Position numbers and translations under genes: made by a program
From: CAVUCH01 sp963739995
GTDB taxonomy: Bacteria > Acidobacteriota > Vicinamibacteria > Vicinamibacterales > JAENWD01
Assembly: GCA_963739995.1 (NCBI GenBank)
Contig: CAVUCH010000024.1
Span: 1-64,000 of the forward strand
Length of the DNA stretch: 64,000 bases
Reading direction: 5' to 3'
The notes under the pieces: model-generated
What the model saw: the letters and a program-made list of their open reading frames with translations, nothing else
Told to the model about the DNA's origin: nothing
The model's database searches: none
Shown here: positions 26,480 to 37,065 of the stretch, piece by piece
How positions within the stretch are numbered: the stretch's first letter is position 1
Layout: each line of letters begins with the position of its first letter

Positions 26480-26503
26480 CGACGGCCCGAGCGGACTCGG
26501 GCC
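26480..26503. repeat. Dispersed hairpin repeat, copy B
   Basis: Perfect stem GGCCCGAG/CTCGGGCC around the loop CGGA, sharing 22 of 23 bases with 15438-15460. Located between the convergent ZIP and VWFA genes, where it could terminate both. No T tract follows. Confidence 0.6.
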
Positions 26504-26567
26504 GCTGCAGGGGGCTTCGCTCGGCGAACCGGGCTGGGTATGCCACTCGCGCGGTACCCAGGCGGTC

Positions 26568-27689
26568 TCAGGTCGCCATGTAGCCGCGGCGGGCCCGGAC
26601 CTGGTAGCGCTTGTCGCGGACCTCGACCCGGATCTCGTGCCAGCGGCCGTCCTTCTTGGCGGCGGCCGGGTAAGCGAAGAAGTACTGCTGGCTCAACTCG
26701 TCGGCAATGTTCTGGGTCGCGGGCCCGAGGTCTCGGCTCGACCGCACGATCTCGGTGCGCCCGCCGCTGTCGTCCGTGATCGCACGCAGCGCGCCCACGT
26801 TCACCCTATCGTCCTGGCGATGCCAGGGCCCCTGGCCCGAGCCCCCGCCGCCGCCACCCGGTGCCGGAAACGGTCTTCCGCGCCGTGGGATCGGGAAGGG
26901 CAACGGTCCCCGGATCGGGGGCCGCGGCGGGATGACCGGCGGCCGCCGGAAGATGCCGGTGACGTCGCTCTCGCCGTCGATCCCGATCGCGTACACCAGC
27001 ACCTCGCTCTGGCGAACGAGCTGTTTCACCTCGGAGATGTGCGTCTCGGAGTTGGTGTCGTTGCCGTCGGAAATCACCAGTATCGCCTTCTTGCGATTGG
27101 TGCCCTGGTCGGCCAGCGGCACGGCCTCGGCCACCGCGTCGTACATCGCCGTGCCCCCGCGGGGGGTGATTCGTCGGAGCGCCCGGCTGATCCGACTTTT
27201 GTCGGTGCTCCACCCCTGTTCGAGGTCGGTGTCGGTGCTGAACCGGATGAGGAACACCTCGTCATTGGCGTCCAGCAAGTCGAACAGGAATCGCTCGAGC
27301 GCCGCCTGGGCGTGCGCGAACTTGTCGCCCGCCATGCTGCCGCTGGTGTCGAGCACGATGCCGAGGCTTACCGGTACGCGCTCTGCGTTGAAGTGCGTAA
27401 TCGTCTGCTCCTGCCCATCCTCGAACACGACGAAGTCCTCCTTCCGGAGGTTGGGCACAAAGCGCCCGGACCCGTCCGTGACGGTCGCCGACACGTTGAT
27501 GAGCTCTACGCCCGTGCGAAAGCGGAAGCCCTCCTCCGACTGCTCGTCGCCGGACGTCTGCCGTTCGCGTTCTTCCGCGCGTTCCTGCGGGCGCTGCGAC
27601 GCAGGCGACTGCTGCGCAGCGAGCACTGAGCCGCCGAGCAGGACGGCGACGACGGCGCCAAGTAGCGAGAACCGATCTGATCGCTGCAT
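26568..27689 (-). CDS. VWFA-domain protein, acidobacterial type
   Basis: Secreted or membrane-anchored von Willebrand A domain protein, 373 aa. It has an N-terminal hydrophobic signal (LLGAVVAVLLGGSVLAA), a short Arg/Glu-rich spacer and a beta-rich leader (VELINVSATVTDGSGRFV, DFVVFEDGQEQTI). The VWA domain follows, with a complete MIDAS: Asp114-x-Ser116-x-Ser118 in DTSGSM and ISDGND downstream. The leader-plus-VWA layout is that of the TIGR03436 family expanded in Acidobacteria. A Pro/Gly-rich loop (about residues 255-300) interrupts the domain C-terminus. Adhesion or peptide sensing is usual for VWA; the specific role is unknown. It follows the membrane protein gene by 11 bp and the TonB gene further up, as one operon. 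Confidence 0.9.
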   Translation of the reverse strand: MQRSDRFSLLGAVVAVLLGGSVLAAQQSPASQRPQERAEERERQTSGDEQSEEGFRFRTGVELINVSATVTDGSGRFVPNLRKEDFVVFEDGQEQTITHFNAERVPVSLGIVLDTSGSMAGDKFAHAQAALERFLFDLLDANDEVFLIRFSTDTDLEQGWSTDKSRISRALRRITPRGGTAMYDAVAEAVPLADQGTNRKKAILVISDGNDTNSETHISEVKQLVRQSEVLVYAIGIDGESDVTGIFRRPPVIPPRPPIRGPLPFPIPRRGRPFPAPGGGGGGSGQGPWHRQDDRVNVGALRAITDDSGGRTEIVRSSRDLGPATQNIADELSQQYFFAYPAAAKKDGRWHEIRVEVRDKRYQVRARRGYMAT

Positions 27690-27700
27690 GGATGACACCT

Positions 27701-28600
27701 TCAGCGTGTGGCTGCCGGACGCCCGGCGAGGGGCACGGCCTCGCGGCGATCGACATGCGGCAGCACATCATCGCCCTCGCGGAAGCTCACACGGTACCGG
27801 CTGACGTCAGCAGCGCCCGGCACGGTGATGACGAACGGCGATTCGTCGCCTGGCGCGAGCGCCTGGTAATCGAGCGGCGCCCGCCCGCTGGCCACGAAGG
27901 ATCCCTTGCGGTCGAAGAGGAAGACCACCGCAGCCACCTGCCGGCGGTCCGTGGCCCCCGACGGGTTCCGCACCATGCCCGACACGGTCAGCGTTTCGCC
28001 CTCACGCGCCTGCCGCAGCGAGACGAGCTCCAGCGGGACATTCGGCGTCCCGGCCGCAACGCTCGTCGGGCCGGCAGCGGCCTCGGGCTGTCCACTGAGG
28101 AAGTAGATCGTCGCCAGCGCCAGCGCCACGATAACCGCGCCGATGATCGGGACCAGCATGCGGTTTGATGCTGATTCGGTGAACGCGGACTGGAACAGCA
28201 CCGCACGGCCAGCCCCATCGCCCTGGAGTGCGCCATCGTCGCGCGTGGCCGGAACGCGTGCCGGAAGGGGGGCGGCACCTCCCGCGGAACGATCCCGGTC
28301 GGTGCTGGCACGACGGGGTGCCGGCGCCGTGCCCTGTGCCGTGCGGGCGACGGGCATCGGCGTGTGTTCCCGGAACGGCTCGCGCTGTGTCCGGCCGAGC
28401 GGGACGTCTCCGGCTGGGGCCGCATACGCAATGGGCTGGCGGCCAGCGCTTTCAGGGATGTGCCCGATCTCCTGCGCCAGCGCCGTCACGCGCGCGTTCG
28501 AGCGGATGCGCTCGTCGCGAATGAGCCGCGCCGCATAGAGCAGCACCGCCCCGGTGGTGCCGAGCGAGGCGAGGGTGATGAGCACTAGTGCGCTGTCCAT
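27701..28600 (-). CDS. Membrane protein with C-terminal FxLYD-like beta domain
   Basis: Protein of 299 aa without a firm family. An N-terminal helix (MDSALVLITLASLGTTGAVLLY) is followed by a Pro/Arg-rich disordered stretch (about 45-145). A second membrane helix is at about 160-182 (MLVPIIGAVIVALALATIYFL), and a C-terminal beta-sandwich (about 195-290; LELVSLRQAREGETLTVSGMV, DRKGSFVASG) resembles FxLYD domains. The ATG at 28600 follows GGTGAGG. It lies between the TonB and VWFA genes on the minus strand, so a periplasmic accessory role in the same envelope system is likely. Confidence 0.75.
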   Translation of the reverse strand: MDSALVLITLASLGTTGAVLLYAARLIRDERIRSNARVTALAQEIGHIPESAGRQPIAYAAPAGDVPLGRTQREPFREHTPMPVARTAQGTAPAPRRASTDRDRSAGGAAPLPARVPATRDDGALQGDGAGRAVLFQSAFTESASNRMLVPIIGAVIVALALATIYFLSGQPEAAAGPTSVAAGTPNVPLELVSLRQAREGETLTVSGMVRNPSGATDRRQVAAVVFLFDRKGSFVASGRAPLDYQALAPGDESPFVITVPGAADVSRYRVSFREGDDVLPHVDRREAVPLAGRPAATR

Positions 28601-28607
28601 GATGACC

Positions 28608-29765
28608 TCACCGAATCTTGAATTCCATTGCAACTTCGACGAGCACGTCTACCGGCACGCCGCGCCGCTTTCCGGGCGAGAAGCGCCACTGACGAACGGC
28701 CTGCACCGCCCTGGCATCGAGGCCGTGGCCGAGCCCCTGCAGCAGTCGCACCTCACCCACCGAGCCATCGCGGCGCACGACGATCTCCATTACCACATCA
28801 CCTTCGACGCCGCGCGTGCGGGCTTCCTCGGTGTAGTCCGGCTTCACCTCACGCAGCAGCGACGGAGGTGAGACACCGCTCCCCGGCCGATACGGCCCGC
28901 CGCCGGTGCCGCCGCCCAATCCATCGCCAATGCCGCTGCCCTCGCCCTCGCCTATGCCGGTGCCCTCACCAGTGCCCACGCCGCCACCGGTGCCCTGCCC
29001 TCGGCTGTCCGTGGGCGGCGCGGCCTCTTCGAGCACGCCCGCCCGATCGCGGTCGTCGGCCGGCGCGGTCGCGACCGGTGCCTGCACGGGCGGCAGCCGC
29101 TCGGGCTCGACCTCCGGCAGCGGGGGCTCCGGACGCGGAGGCTCCGGTCTGGGCGGCGGCTGACGGACAGGAAGTGGGCTGCTGAGAGACTGGCGTCCCT
29201 TTCGCTGCGCCCTGGGCGCAGGCACCTGCATCTTCAGCCCCCCGCCGCCGCCCCCACCGCCCGGTCCTGGCACCGCAAGATAGACCATCCGGAGATTCTG
29301 GGGGACCATGCGTTCGTCGGCGCTCTGCACGGACCGCCCGAAGCCGAGCGTGGTCGCCACGACGACTGCCGCAACCATCCCAGCGTGGGCGACTGTCGAG
29401 ATGGCGAACGGCGCCCGGGCTGTGCCTGCCGCGCCCGGGCGCGAGCTGAACAGCGCGGGAGCCTGGCTGCTCCCGGCGGCGAGCGGGAGGCCAGCCGCAA
29501 GAGCACGACCGGCACGCACCGCCTCCCGACGGGCCACGAGCGGTTGACGGCTCTCGGCCGGAACCGCGCGAATCGCGCCGGCCTCGATGAGCGCCGACAC
29601 CTCGGCTTCGCTGACGCCACAGGCGCGCGCGATCTCAGCTGCCGTGAAGACTTCCGGAAGGATCGGAGACTGGAGCACGTCCTGGCAGTGGCAAAAGGGC
29701 TGCCCACGTCGAGAACCGACGGAATCCCCACAACTAGCTGAAATCGCAGCAAAAACACGAAGCAT
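28608..29765 (-). CDS. Energy-transducer TonB-family protein with N-terminal helix-turn-helix domain
   Basis: TonB-like protein of about 385 aa; starts at 29765 (ATG) or 29678 (GTG) are possible. The N-terminal 35 residues after the GTG form an excisionase/MerR-like HTH: FTAAEIARACGVSEAEVSALI then AGAIRAV. A single membrane helix follows (HAGMVAAVVVATTLGFG). A periplasmic Pro-rich spacer (RPEPPRPEPPLPEVEPE) and a Gly-rich run with GTG/GEG repeats come next. The TonB C-terminal domain closes the protein, with YTEEARTRGVEGDVVMEIVV and GLDARAVQAVRQWRF. The TonB domain should contact outer-membrane receptors or partners. The cytoplasmic HTH is not part of classical TonB. It heads the operon with the membrane and VWFA genes. 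Confidence 0.85.
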   Translation of the reverse strand: MLRVFAAISASCGDSVGSRRGQPFCHCQDVLQSPILPEVFTAAEIARACGVSEAEVSALIEAGAIRAVPAESRQPLVARREAVRAGRALAAGLPLAAGSSQAPALFSSRPGAAGTARAPFAISTVAHAGMVAAVVVATTLGFGRSVQSADERMVPQNLRMVYLAVPGPGGGGGGGGLKMQVPAPRAQRKGRQSLSSPLPVRQPPPRPEPPRPEPPLPEVEPERLPPVQAPVATAPADDRDRAGVLEEAAPPTDSRGQGTGGGVGTGEGTGIGEGEGSGIGDGLGGGTGGGPYRPGSGVSPPSLLREVKPDYTEEARTRGVEGDVVMEIVVRRDGSVGEVRLLQGLGHGLDARAVQAVRQWRFSPGKRRGVPVDVLVEVAMEFKIR

Positions 29766-29879
29766 TGAGCAGGGCCGCACCGCCTGCCGCCCGGGCTGTC
29801 GTCGCATCGGGACAGGGTGGTGATACCGGCAGAGGCCAACGGCCGACGGGAGATTCGGGCTCGGAGCCGGCGAACCGAG

Positions 29880-30428
29880 CTACATCGGGCGCGCCGCTTC
29901 CACGTACCCGACTCCTTCGCGTGCGGCGAGCAGACGCGCGGCGATGAAGCCGGTGTCGCGCAGCAGGTCCAGCAGCGGCTGGACGTCTGGAGCTTTCGAC
30001 GTGATGCCGAACAGCCCTGCGAGCGCACTGGTCGGTGCGGGCACCGCCAGGATGATGCGTCCGCCGGGGCGCAACACGCGCCGCAGATCCGTGAGCAGGG
30101 CGACCGATGTGCAGTGCGTTTCGTCGCGCGGCTCGCGGTCGTCGACGAGGACGAGGTCAAAGGAGCCGTCGGGCAGCGGCAGCGGCAACGCGATCGGGCC
30201 CGCGTCCAGCAGGACGCCGTGCTCGACCGCCGCTGCCTGCACGCGAGAGACCGCGTCCGAGTCGGTCGTCAGCGCGTAGGCTCCACCTGTGATGCCCACC
30301 TTCGCCGCCATGTCCAGGAACGGCCCCGGATGGCTACCGATCACACCGACGATTCGGTGGCCCATGCGAACGCCCGTGATGGATACGATGAGCGGTTCCT
30401 GCGGCCGGGCGTTCCGGAATAGCGCCAT
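29880..30428 (-). CDS. SAM-dependent methyltransferase-like protein
   Basis: Protein of 182 aa with the C-terminal half of a class I methyltransferase fold: SFDLVLVDDRE (strand 4) and LRRVLRPGGRIILAV (strand 5). Strand 1 reads IVGVIGSHPGPFLDM, where the usual E/D-x-G-x-G-x-G is altered, so SAM binding may be weak or atypical. The start at 30428 is fixed by MALFRNARPQEP and by a TATCAT box 6 nt upstream. It is divergent from inositol-3-phosphate synthase with only 27 bp between start codons. Substrate unknown; a link to inositol lipid chemistry is possible but not shown. Confidence 0.7.
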   Translation of the reverse strand: MALFRNARPQEPLIVSITGVRMGHRIVGVIGSHPGPFLDMAAKVGITGGAYALTTDSDAVSRVQAAAVEHGVLLDAGPIALPLPLPDGSFDLVLVDDREPRDETHCTSVALLTDLRRVLRPGGRIILAVPAPTSALAGLFGITSKAPDVQPLLDLLRDTGFIAARLLAAREGVGYVEAARPM

Positions 30429-30434
30429 AGTCGA

Positions 30435-30444
30435 ATGATATAGT
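30435..30444. promoter_or_regulatory. Divergent overlapping leaderless-type promoters
   Basis: In the 27-bp gap between two start codons, plus-strand TGATATAGT gives a -10 (30439-30444) 11 nt before the ATG at 30456. Minus-strand TATCAT (30440-30435) lies 6 nt before the ATG at 30428. The hexamers overlap by two bases, so both genes would have nearly leaderless mRNAs and compete for polymerase. Confidence 0.5.
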
Positions 30445-30455
30445 GCTGATTCGCG

Positions 30456-31766
<1,311 letters not shown>

Positions 31767-31776
31767 GTCGAACGGC

Positions 31777-31846
31777 GCAGTAGGCGGTGGGCGGTAGGCC
31801 GTGGGCGGTAGGCCGTGGGCGGTAGGTGGTAGGAAATCGGCGGTAG
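31777..31846. repeat. Ten-unit heptanucleotide repeat array (GCGGTAG-type)
   Basis: Exactly ten 7-base units in 70 bp: GCAGTAG, GCGGTGG, GCGGTAG, GCCGTGG, GCGGTAG, GCCGTGG, GCGGTAG, GTGGTAG, GAAATCG, GCGGTAG. The alternation of GCGGTAG and GCCGTGG gives a partial 14-bp period. It fills the spacer between ino1 and the next gene. Confidence 0.8.
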
Positions 31847-31896
31847 CGCCGTGGGGTAGATGCGAACGGATTCGGAATCGAGAGAGCCGCCTGTAC

Positions 31897-32448
31897 ATGT
31901 CCTCGAAGCTGATGATGCCCGCGCTGCTTGCCGGCTTGCTGCTCGGCGTCTTGTCGTCCCTGCCGATTGTGAGTGCCGGGAACTGCTGCTGCGGCCTCTG
32001 GTTCGTTACGGCCGGCGTGCTCGCGGCCTGGGTGATGCAGCAGAATCAGCCGTTCCCGATCACGCTCGGCGATGGCGCGCTCGCCGGCCTGCTCGCCAGC
32101 GTCGTGGGGACGGTGGTCTGGGCGATCCTGTACGCGCCGCTGCAGGCAGTCACCGGCGTGTGGCACCGTCAGTTCGCCGAGCGCCTCCTCGACTCCGCGG
32201 CCGATCTGCCGCCAAACTTCCGCGAGATGCTCGAGAACAGTCAGGGACCGGGCCACCTGGTCGTCGGTCTGGTCATCGGGTTCCTGTTCATGCTCGTCGT
32301 CGGTGGGGCGTTCACGACGCTCGGCGGGCTCCTTGGCGCGCTGCTGTTCAAGAAGGACGTGCCCCCCCAGCCAGGACCGCCGGGGCCGCCCCCGCTCGTG
32401 CCACCGCCGCCGATGGTGCCCCCCGTTCCACCGGCATCAGCCCCCTGA
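31897..32448 (+). CDS. Small multi-pass membrane protein with proline-rich tail
   Basis: Unknown protein of 183 aa with about four membrane helices: residues 6-24, 28-45, 54-78 and 118-150. A CCCG motif follows the first helix (AGNCCCGLW). The C-terminal 35 residues are Pro-rich (PPQPGPPGPPP) and probably cytoplasmic and disordered. The ATG at 31897 is chosen because the upstream part of the frame is repeat DNA. It lies between ino1 and acs on the same strand. Confidence 0.7.
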   Translation: MSSKLMMPALLAGLLLGVLSSLPIVSAGNCCCGLWFVTAGVLAAWVMQQNQPFPITLGDGALAGLLASVVGTVVWAILYAPLQAVTGVWHRQFAERLLDSAADLPPNFREMLENSQGPGHLVVGLVIGFLFMLVVGGAFTTLGGLLGALLFKKDVPPQPGPPGPPPLVPPPPMVPPVPPASAP

Positions 32449-32460
32449 ACCTGGTGCCGG
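32444..32460. repeat. 17-nt inverted repeat, left arm (flanks acs)
   Basis: CCTGAACCTGGTGCCGG is exactly the reverse complement of 34569-34585. The pair brackets the acetyl-CoA synthetase gene, 2.1 kb apart. Confidence 0.7.
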
Positions 32461-32520
32461 GCCGGCAGGCTCGGTGCCGTATCTACGGCCGCAGCCACTC
32501 TGCGGCCGATGCCGAGTGAT

Positions 32521-34495
32521 ATGAGCGATCAACGCCAGACATCCCACTACGCAGAGATCGACGCGCTGCTGAGCGAAGACCGGCATTTCGACCCGCCGCC
32601 TGCCTTCGCGGCCGCCGCGGTCGTGCGGGACTCTGCGGTGTACGACGAAGCGGCGCGTGACCCCGAAGGCTTCTGGGCACGCTTCGCCCGCGAGCTCGAA
32701 TGGCAGCGCCCGTTCACGAAGGTGCTCGACTGGGAACCGCCGCACGCGCGCTGGTTCGCCGACGGGCAGCTGAACGCGTGCGTGAACTGCGTCGATCGCC
32801 ACACGCGCGGACCACGGCGCAACAAGGCGGCCATCATCTGGGAAGGCGAGCCGGGCGAGCACCGCACGCTGACCTACTTCGATCTCTATCGCCAGGTCTC
32901 GACGTTCGCCAACGTCCTGAAGTCGTTCGGGATCACGAAGGGCGATCGTGTCGCGATCTACCTGCCGCTCATCCCCGAGCTCGCGATTGCCATGCTGGCG
33001 TGCGCGCGCATCGGGGCCGTGCACAGCGTGATCTTCGGAGGGTTCAGCGCCGAGTCGCTGCGCGATCGTATCAACGATCAGAAGGCGCGCCTCCTCATCA
33101 CGGCGGACGGCGGCTACCGCCGCGGCCAGGTGGTCGCGTTGAAGCGCGTCGCCGACGAGGCGCTCCGGGACACCCCCTCGGTCGAGCACGTCATCATCGT
33201 GCAGCGCCGCCACAGCCCCTTCATCGAGGAATGCATCGAGGGCCGCGACCACTGGTACCACGATCTGATGCGGCGTGCCTCGCACGTGTGCGAGCCGGAG
33301 ACGATCGAAGCCGAAGACATGCTGTACATCCTCTACACGTCCGGCACGACCGGGAAGCCGAAGGGCATCGTGCACACGACCGGCGGGTACCTCGTGGGCA
33401 CCTACGCGACCACCAAGTGGGTGTTCGACCTCAAGGAAGAGGACGTGTACTGGTGCACGGCCGACATCGGCTGGGTCACCGGCCACAGCTATGTCGTGTA
33501 CGGCCCGCTGGCGGCGGGCGCCACCGTCGTGATGTACGAGGGCGCCCCGGACTTCCCGCACAAGGATCGGTTCTGGGAGATCATCGAGCGCTACGGGGTG
33601 ACGATCTTCTACACGGCGCCGACAGCCATCCGGGCGTTCATGAAATGGGGTCCCGAGTGGCCGCGGAAGCGCGACATCTCGACCCTGCGCCTGCTCGGCT
33701 CAGTCGGTGAGCCGATCAACCCTGAGGCGTGGGTGTGGTATCACCTGCACATCGGGCAGGACCGCTGCCCAATCGTGGACACGTGGTGGCAGACCGAAAC
33801 CGGCCAGATCATGATCACCCCGCTGCCGGGCATCACGCCCACCAAGCCGGGGTCTGCGACGCGCGCGTTCCCCGGGATCACGGTCGAAGTCCTGAACGAT
33901 GCAGGAGACAGGGTGGACGTCGGCGGCGGCCTACTCGCGATCACGCGACCGTGGCCGGCCATGCTGCGCGGCATCTACGGGGACACGGACCGCTACGTGC
34001 GCCAGTACCTGGAGCCGGTGGCGTCCCGATGTCTATTTCACGGGCGACGGCGCCAAGCGCGACACGGACGGGAACCTCTGGCTCCTCGGCCGCGTCGACG
34101 ATGTGCTCAACGTCGCGGGGCATCGCATCGGCACGATGGAGCTCGAAAGCGCGCTCGTGGATCACCCGAGCGTCGCCGAGGCCGCTGTCGTGGGCCGCAC
34201 GCACGACCTCAAAGGCCAGGCGGTGGCCGCGTTCGTGACGCTGCGTGAGGGGTCGCCGCCCAGCCCGGAGCTGCTGGAGGAGCTGCGGGCGCATGTCGGC
34301 AAGAAAATCGGCGCCATCGCGAAGCCAGACGACATCATCTTCACCGCGGACCTCCCGAAGACGCGCTCTGGCAAAATCATGCGGCGTCTGCTGCGAGACA
34401 TTGCCGAAGGACGGGCGCTCGGAGACGTGACCACGCTCGCGGATCCGGCGGTGGTCGCACAGCTGAAGTCGAAGTACGAGGAGGATTCTGCGTAG
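32521..34495 (+). CDS. acs: Acetyl-CoA synthetase, interrupted by a 1-nt insertion
   Basis: AMP-forming acetate-CoA ligase, about 657 aa when joined, cytoplasmic. The adenylation core is intact: YTSGTTGKPKGIVHT near residue 273, WWQTETGQI near 420 and GPEWP/RLLGSVGEPINPEAW. The C-terminal lid carries YFTGDGA, GRVDDVLNVAGHR and the acetylation-site Lys in KTRSGKIMRR. The frame breaks at 34008-34009: the deduced QYLEPVASRC should read QYWSRWRPDVYFTGDGA, restored by conceptually omitting one C in CAGTACCTGG. Context again is GTAC. The ATG at 32521 lacks a strong ribosome site; a second in-frame ATG lies at 32509. Confidence 0.92.
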
Positions 34496-34504
34496 CGTTT
34501 CGGA

Positions 34505-34526
34505 GGGCCGGAACGCCGTTCGGCCC
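34505..34526 (+). terminator. Possible terminator hairpin after acs
   Basis: GGGCCGGAAC and GTTCGGCCC can pair around GCC with one bulged base, starting 10 nt after the acs stop. No T run follows, so factor-independent termination is uncertain. Confidence 0.35.
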
Positions 34527-34568
34527 GCGCTCGTATTGATCTCCGAACCTGGGGCTCAGCGGCCTCGT

Positions 34569-34585
34569 CCGGCACCAGGTTCAGG
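34569..34585. repeat. 17-nt inverted repeat, right arm (flanks acs)
   Basis: CCGGCACCAGGTTCAGG, the exact reverse complement of 32444-32460. It also forms the right arm of a local hairpin with GAACCTGG at 34545-34552. Confidence 0.7.
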
Positions 34586-34618
34586 TGCGCCGCGGCGCGC
34601 ACCGCGCAGAGTGTGATC

Positions 34619-35336
<718 letters not shown>

Positions 35337-35443
35337 CGGAGGGACGGTCACCGCGGCTCCCGCGCGAGGGGGGCACCACACCTCGGACGATGCAGGTTCT
35401 GGCGGGACGCTGCCGGGATGTCACTCCCGGCTGAGACCCTCCG

Positions 35444-36286
35444 TCAGCCCCGCATCTTCTTCCAGTTCGCGAGACAGCCCGCGGCGCGCTTCAGTTGTTC
35501 GTCCGCAGGACCCTCTTCCTGCTCGATCAGGTAGTACTCGACCCCGCCGCTCGATTCCGCCGCTGCGAAGATCCTTGCCCACGGCGATACGCCTTCACCG
35601 AACAGGACGCCGTAGTTCTTCCCCGGCGCCCAATCCTTGCAATGCATGCTCTTGATCCGCCCCGGGTTGGCGGTGATCCACGCGACGGGGTCGGCACCGG
35701 CAGCGACGCAGGTACCCACGTCCAGCTGCAGCGCCACGTTCTTCGTCGTGGCGGTGGCGAGAATATCCATCGGGCGCTTGCCTTCGACCGGCTTCCACTC
35801 CGCCCCGTGGTTGTGGTACCCCGCTGCCATGGCAAGCGGGGCCAGGCGTTCAGCCGCAGCGTTCAGCCGATCGGCCACCGCCTTCCAGCCGTCGCCCCCG
35901 GTGACGTCTCCTGGGCTGGCCATCACGATGTACCTGCTGCCGATCGTCTGGTTCAGATCGATCGCCTTCTGGATTCCAGAGGCCGCGAGGGCATCGTTGC
36001 TGTTGTGCGTGGATAAGCAGCGCACGCCGAGATCGTCGAGCAGCTTGCGCACGTCGCCGGCCTGCTGCGGCGTCCACTGGTAGTACGGCGAATAGAACTC
36101 CACGAGCGTGTAGCCCATCTTCGCCACGGCGCGGATCGTGCCCATGAGATCTTTCTCGAGCGCGTCACGAACGGTGTACAGCTCGAGGCCGACGGGTGGT
36201 GTCGTGCTCGCCGCCGAACCGCGCAGGGCGAACGGAACGGCCCCGGCGAGGGCGAGGAAGGTGCGGCGTGAAAGGGAGACAGACAT
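35444..36286 (-). CDS. Tat-exported sugar phosphate isomerase/epimerase-like TIM barrel
   Basis: Xylose-isomerase-like TIM-barrel protein, 280 aa. The N-terminus has a twin-arginine motif SRRTFLALAGA followed by a hydrophobic stretch and an Ala-x-Ala-like cut near residue 26, so it is exported folded. Barrel landmarks are LELYTVRDALEKD, LSTHNSNDAL, YHNHGAEW, LQLDVGTCV and MHCKDWAPG, the His, Glu and Asp metal ligands of the family. Characterised relatives are sugar-3-keto or inosose epimerases and isomerases; periplasmic forms act in sugar catabolism. Substrate unknown. A TGATACCTT extended -10 lies just before the start. Confidence 0.85.
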   Translation of the reverse strand: MSVSLSRRTFLALAGAVPFALRGSAASTTPPVGLELYTVRDALEKDLMGTIRAVAKMGYTLVEFYSPYYQWTPQQAGDVRKLLDDLGVRCLSTHNSNDALAASGIQKAIDLNQTIGSRYIVMASPGDVTGGDGWKAVADRLNAAAERLAPLAMAAGYHNHGAEWKPVEGKRPMDILATATTKNVALQLDVGTCVAAGADPVAWITANPGRIKSMHCKDWAPGKNYGVLFGEGVSPWARIFAAAESSGGVEYYLIEQEEGPADEQLKRAAGCLANWKKMRG

Positions 36287-36292
36287 GGCCGG

Positions 36293-36298
36293 AAGGTA
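36293..36298 (-). promoter_or_regulatory. Extended -10 (TGATACCTT) of the 36286 gene
   Basis: Minus-strand TACCTT preceded by TGA lies 6 nt before the ATG at 36286, so the predicted transcript begins at or near the start codon. Confidence 0.4.
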
Positions 36299-36408
36299 TC
36301 ACAGCGCAGTCGAGCAGGTGAATTGCATCCCGTGGCGCCGCTGTGGCACGGTCGACAGGACCTGTGAACAGCCGGTGGTGACGGCGCAGCAGTTGACGTG
36401 TCGCGGGA

Positions 36409-36435
36409 TGTCGATCGGTTGGCCCGCAGTTCGAC
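36409..36435 (+). promoter_or_regulatory. Candidate ECF42-type promoter (TGTCGA-17-CGAC)
   Basis: TGTCGA at 36409-36414 and CGAC at 36432-36435 are separated by 17 nt, 104 nt upstream of the first DGPF gene. The motif reported for Streptomyces ECF42 sigma factors is TGTCGA in the -35 and CG(A/T)C in the -10 region (recalled, not looked up). An ECF42-type gene lies 1.1 kb downstream, so autoregulation of the DGPF operon is likely. Confidence 0.5.
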
Positions 36436-36538
36436 CATCCTGTGAATGTGGGCGGCCAGGCGCCCAGCGCCGCCTGAGCTCGAGGCTGGCTCGTCGGGCC
36501 GGCATCAGGCGACGGAGAAGGAAGGAGATGTAGGGAGC

Positions 36539-36973
36539 ATGCGATTCATGGTGATTGTGAAAGCTGACAAGAGCACCGAGGCAGGCGCGATGCCCAGCGA
36601 GGAGCTGCTCGCGGCCATGGGGAAGTACAACGAGGAGCTGGCCAACGCTGGCGTGCTGCTGGCGGGCGAGGGATTGCACCCGAGCTCGAAGGGGGCGCGC
36701 GTGCGCTTCTCCGGTTCGAACCGTACCCTGATCGACGGGCCGTTCGCCGAAACGAAGGAGCTCATCGCAGGGTTCTGGATTTTCAAGGTGAAATCGTTGG
36801 AAGAGGCGATCGAGTGGGTGAAGCGCAGCCCGAACCCGCTCGAGGGTGAATCGGAGATCGAGATTCGCCAGATATTCGAGGCAGACGATTTCGGCGCCGA
36901 GTTCACGCCCGAGCTGCGAGAGCAGGAAGAGCGGATCCGCGCGAGGGCCACGGAGCACGCACGACGCAGCTAG
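36539..36973 (+). CDS. YCII-related DGPF-domain protein
   Basis: Small cytoplasmic protein of 144 aa in the YCII/DGPF family, whose fold is a ferredoxin-like dimer. The hallmark IDGPFAETKELIAGFWIF is near residues 65-82, and SLEEAIEWVKRSP follows. GGGAG lies 3 nt before the ATG. Biochemical function is unestablished for the DGPF group. Such genes are consistently linked to ECF42 sigma factors, as here. A candidate TGTCGA promoter is upstream. Confidence 0.9.
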   Translation: MRFMVIVKADKSTEAGAMPSEELLAAMGKYNEELANAGVLLAGEGLHPSSKGARVRFSGSNRTLIDGPFAETKELIAGFWIFKVKSLEEAIEWVKRSPNPLEGESEIEIRQIFEADDFGAEFTPELREQEERIRARATEHARRS

Positions 36974-37065
36974 CATACGTTGGATCCCCACTGCGGTGGT
37001 CACCGAGCATCCGGTGGTGAACCGGTGGGATCGGGGGTTCGAAGCAGCGGAAGGAGTGGCACAAC

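Noticed and set aside
31777..31846. Repeat array considered as a CRISPR
   Set aside because: Units are 7 bp with no spacers and no cas genes nearby.
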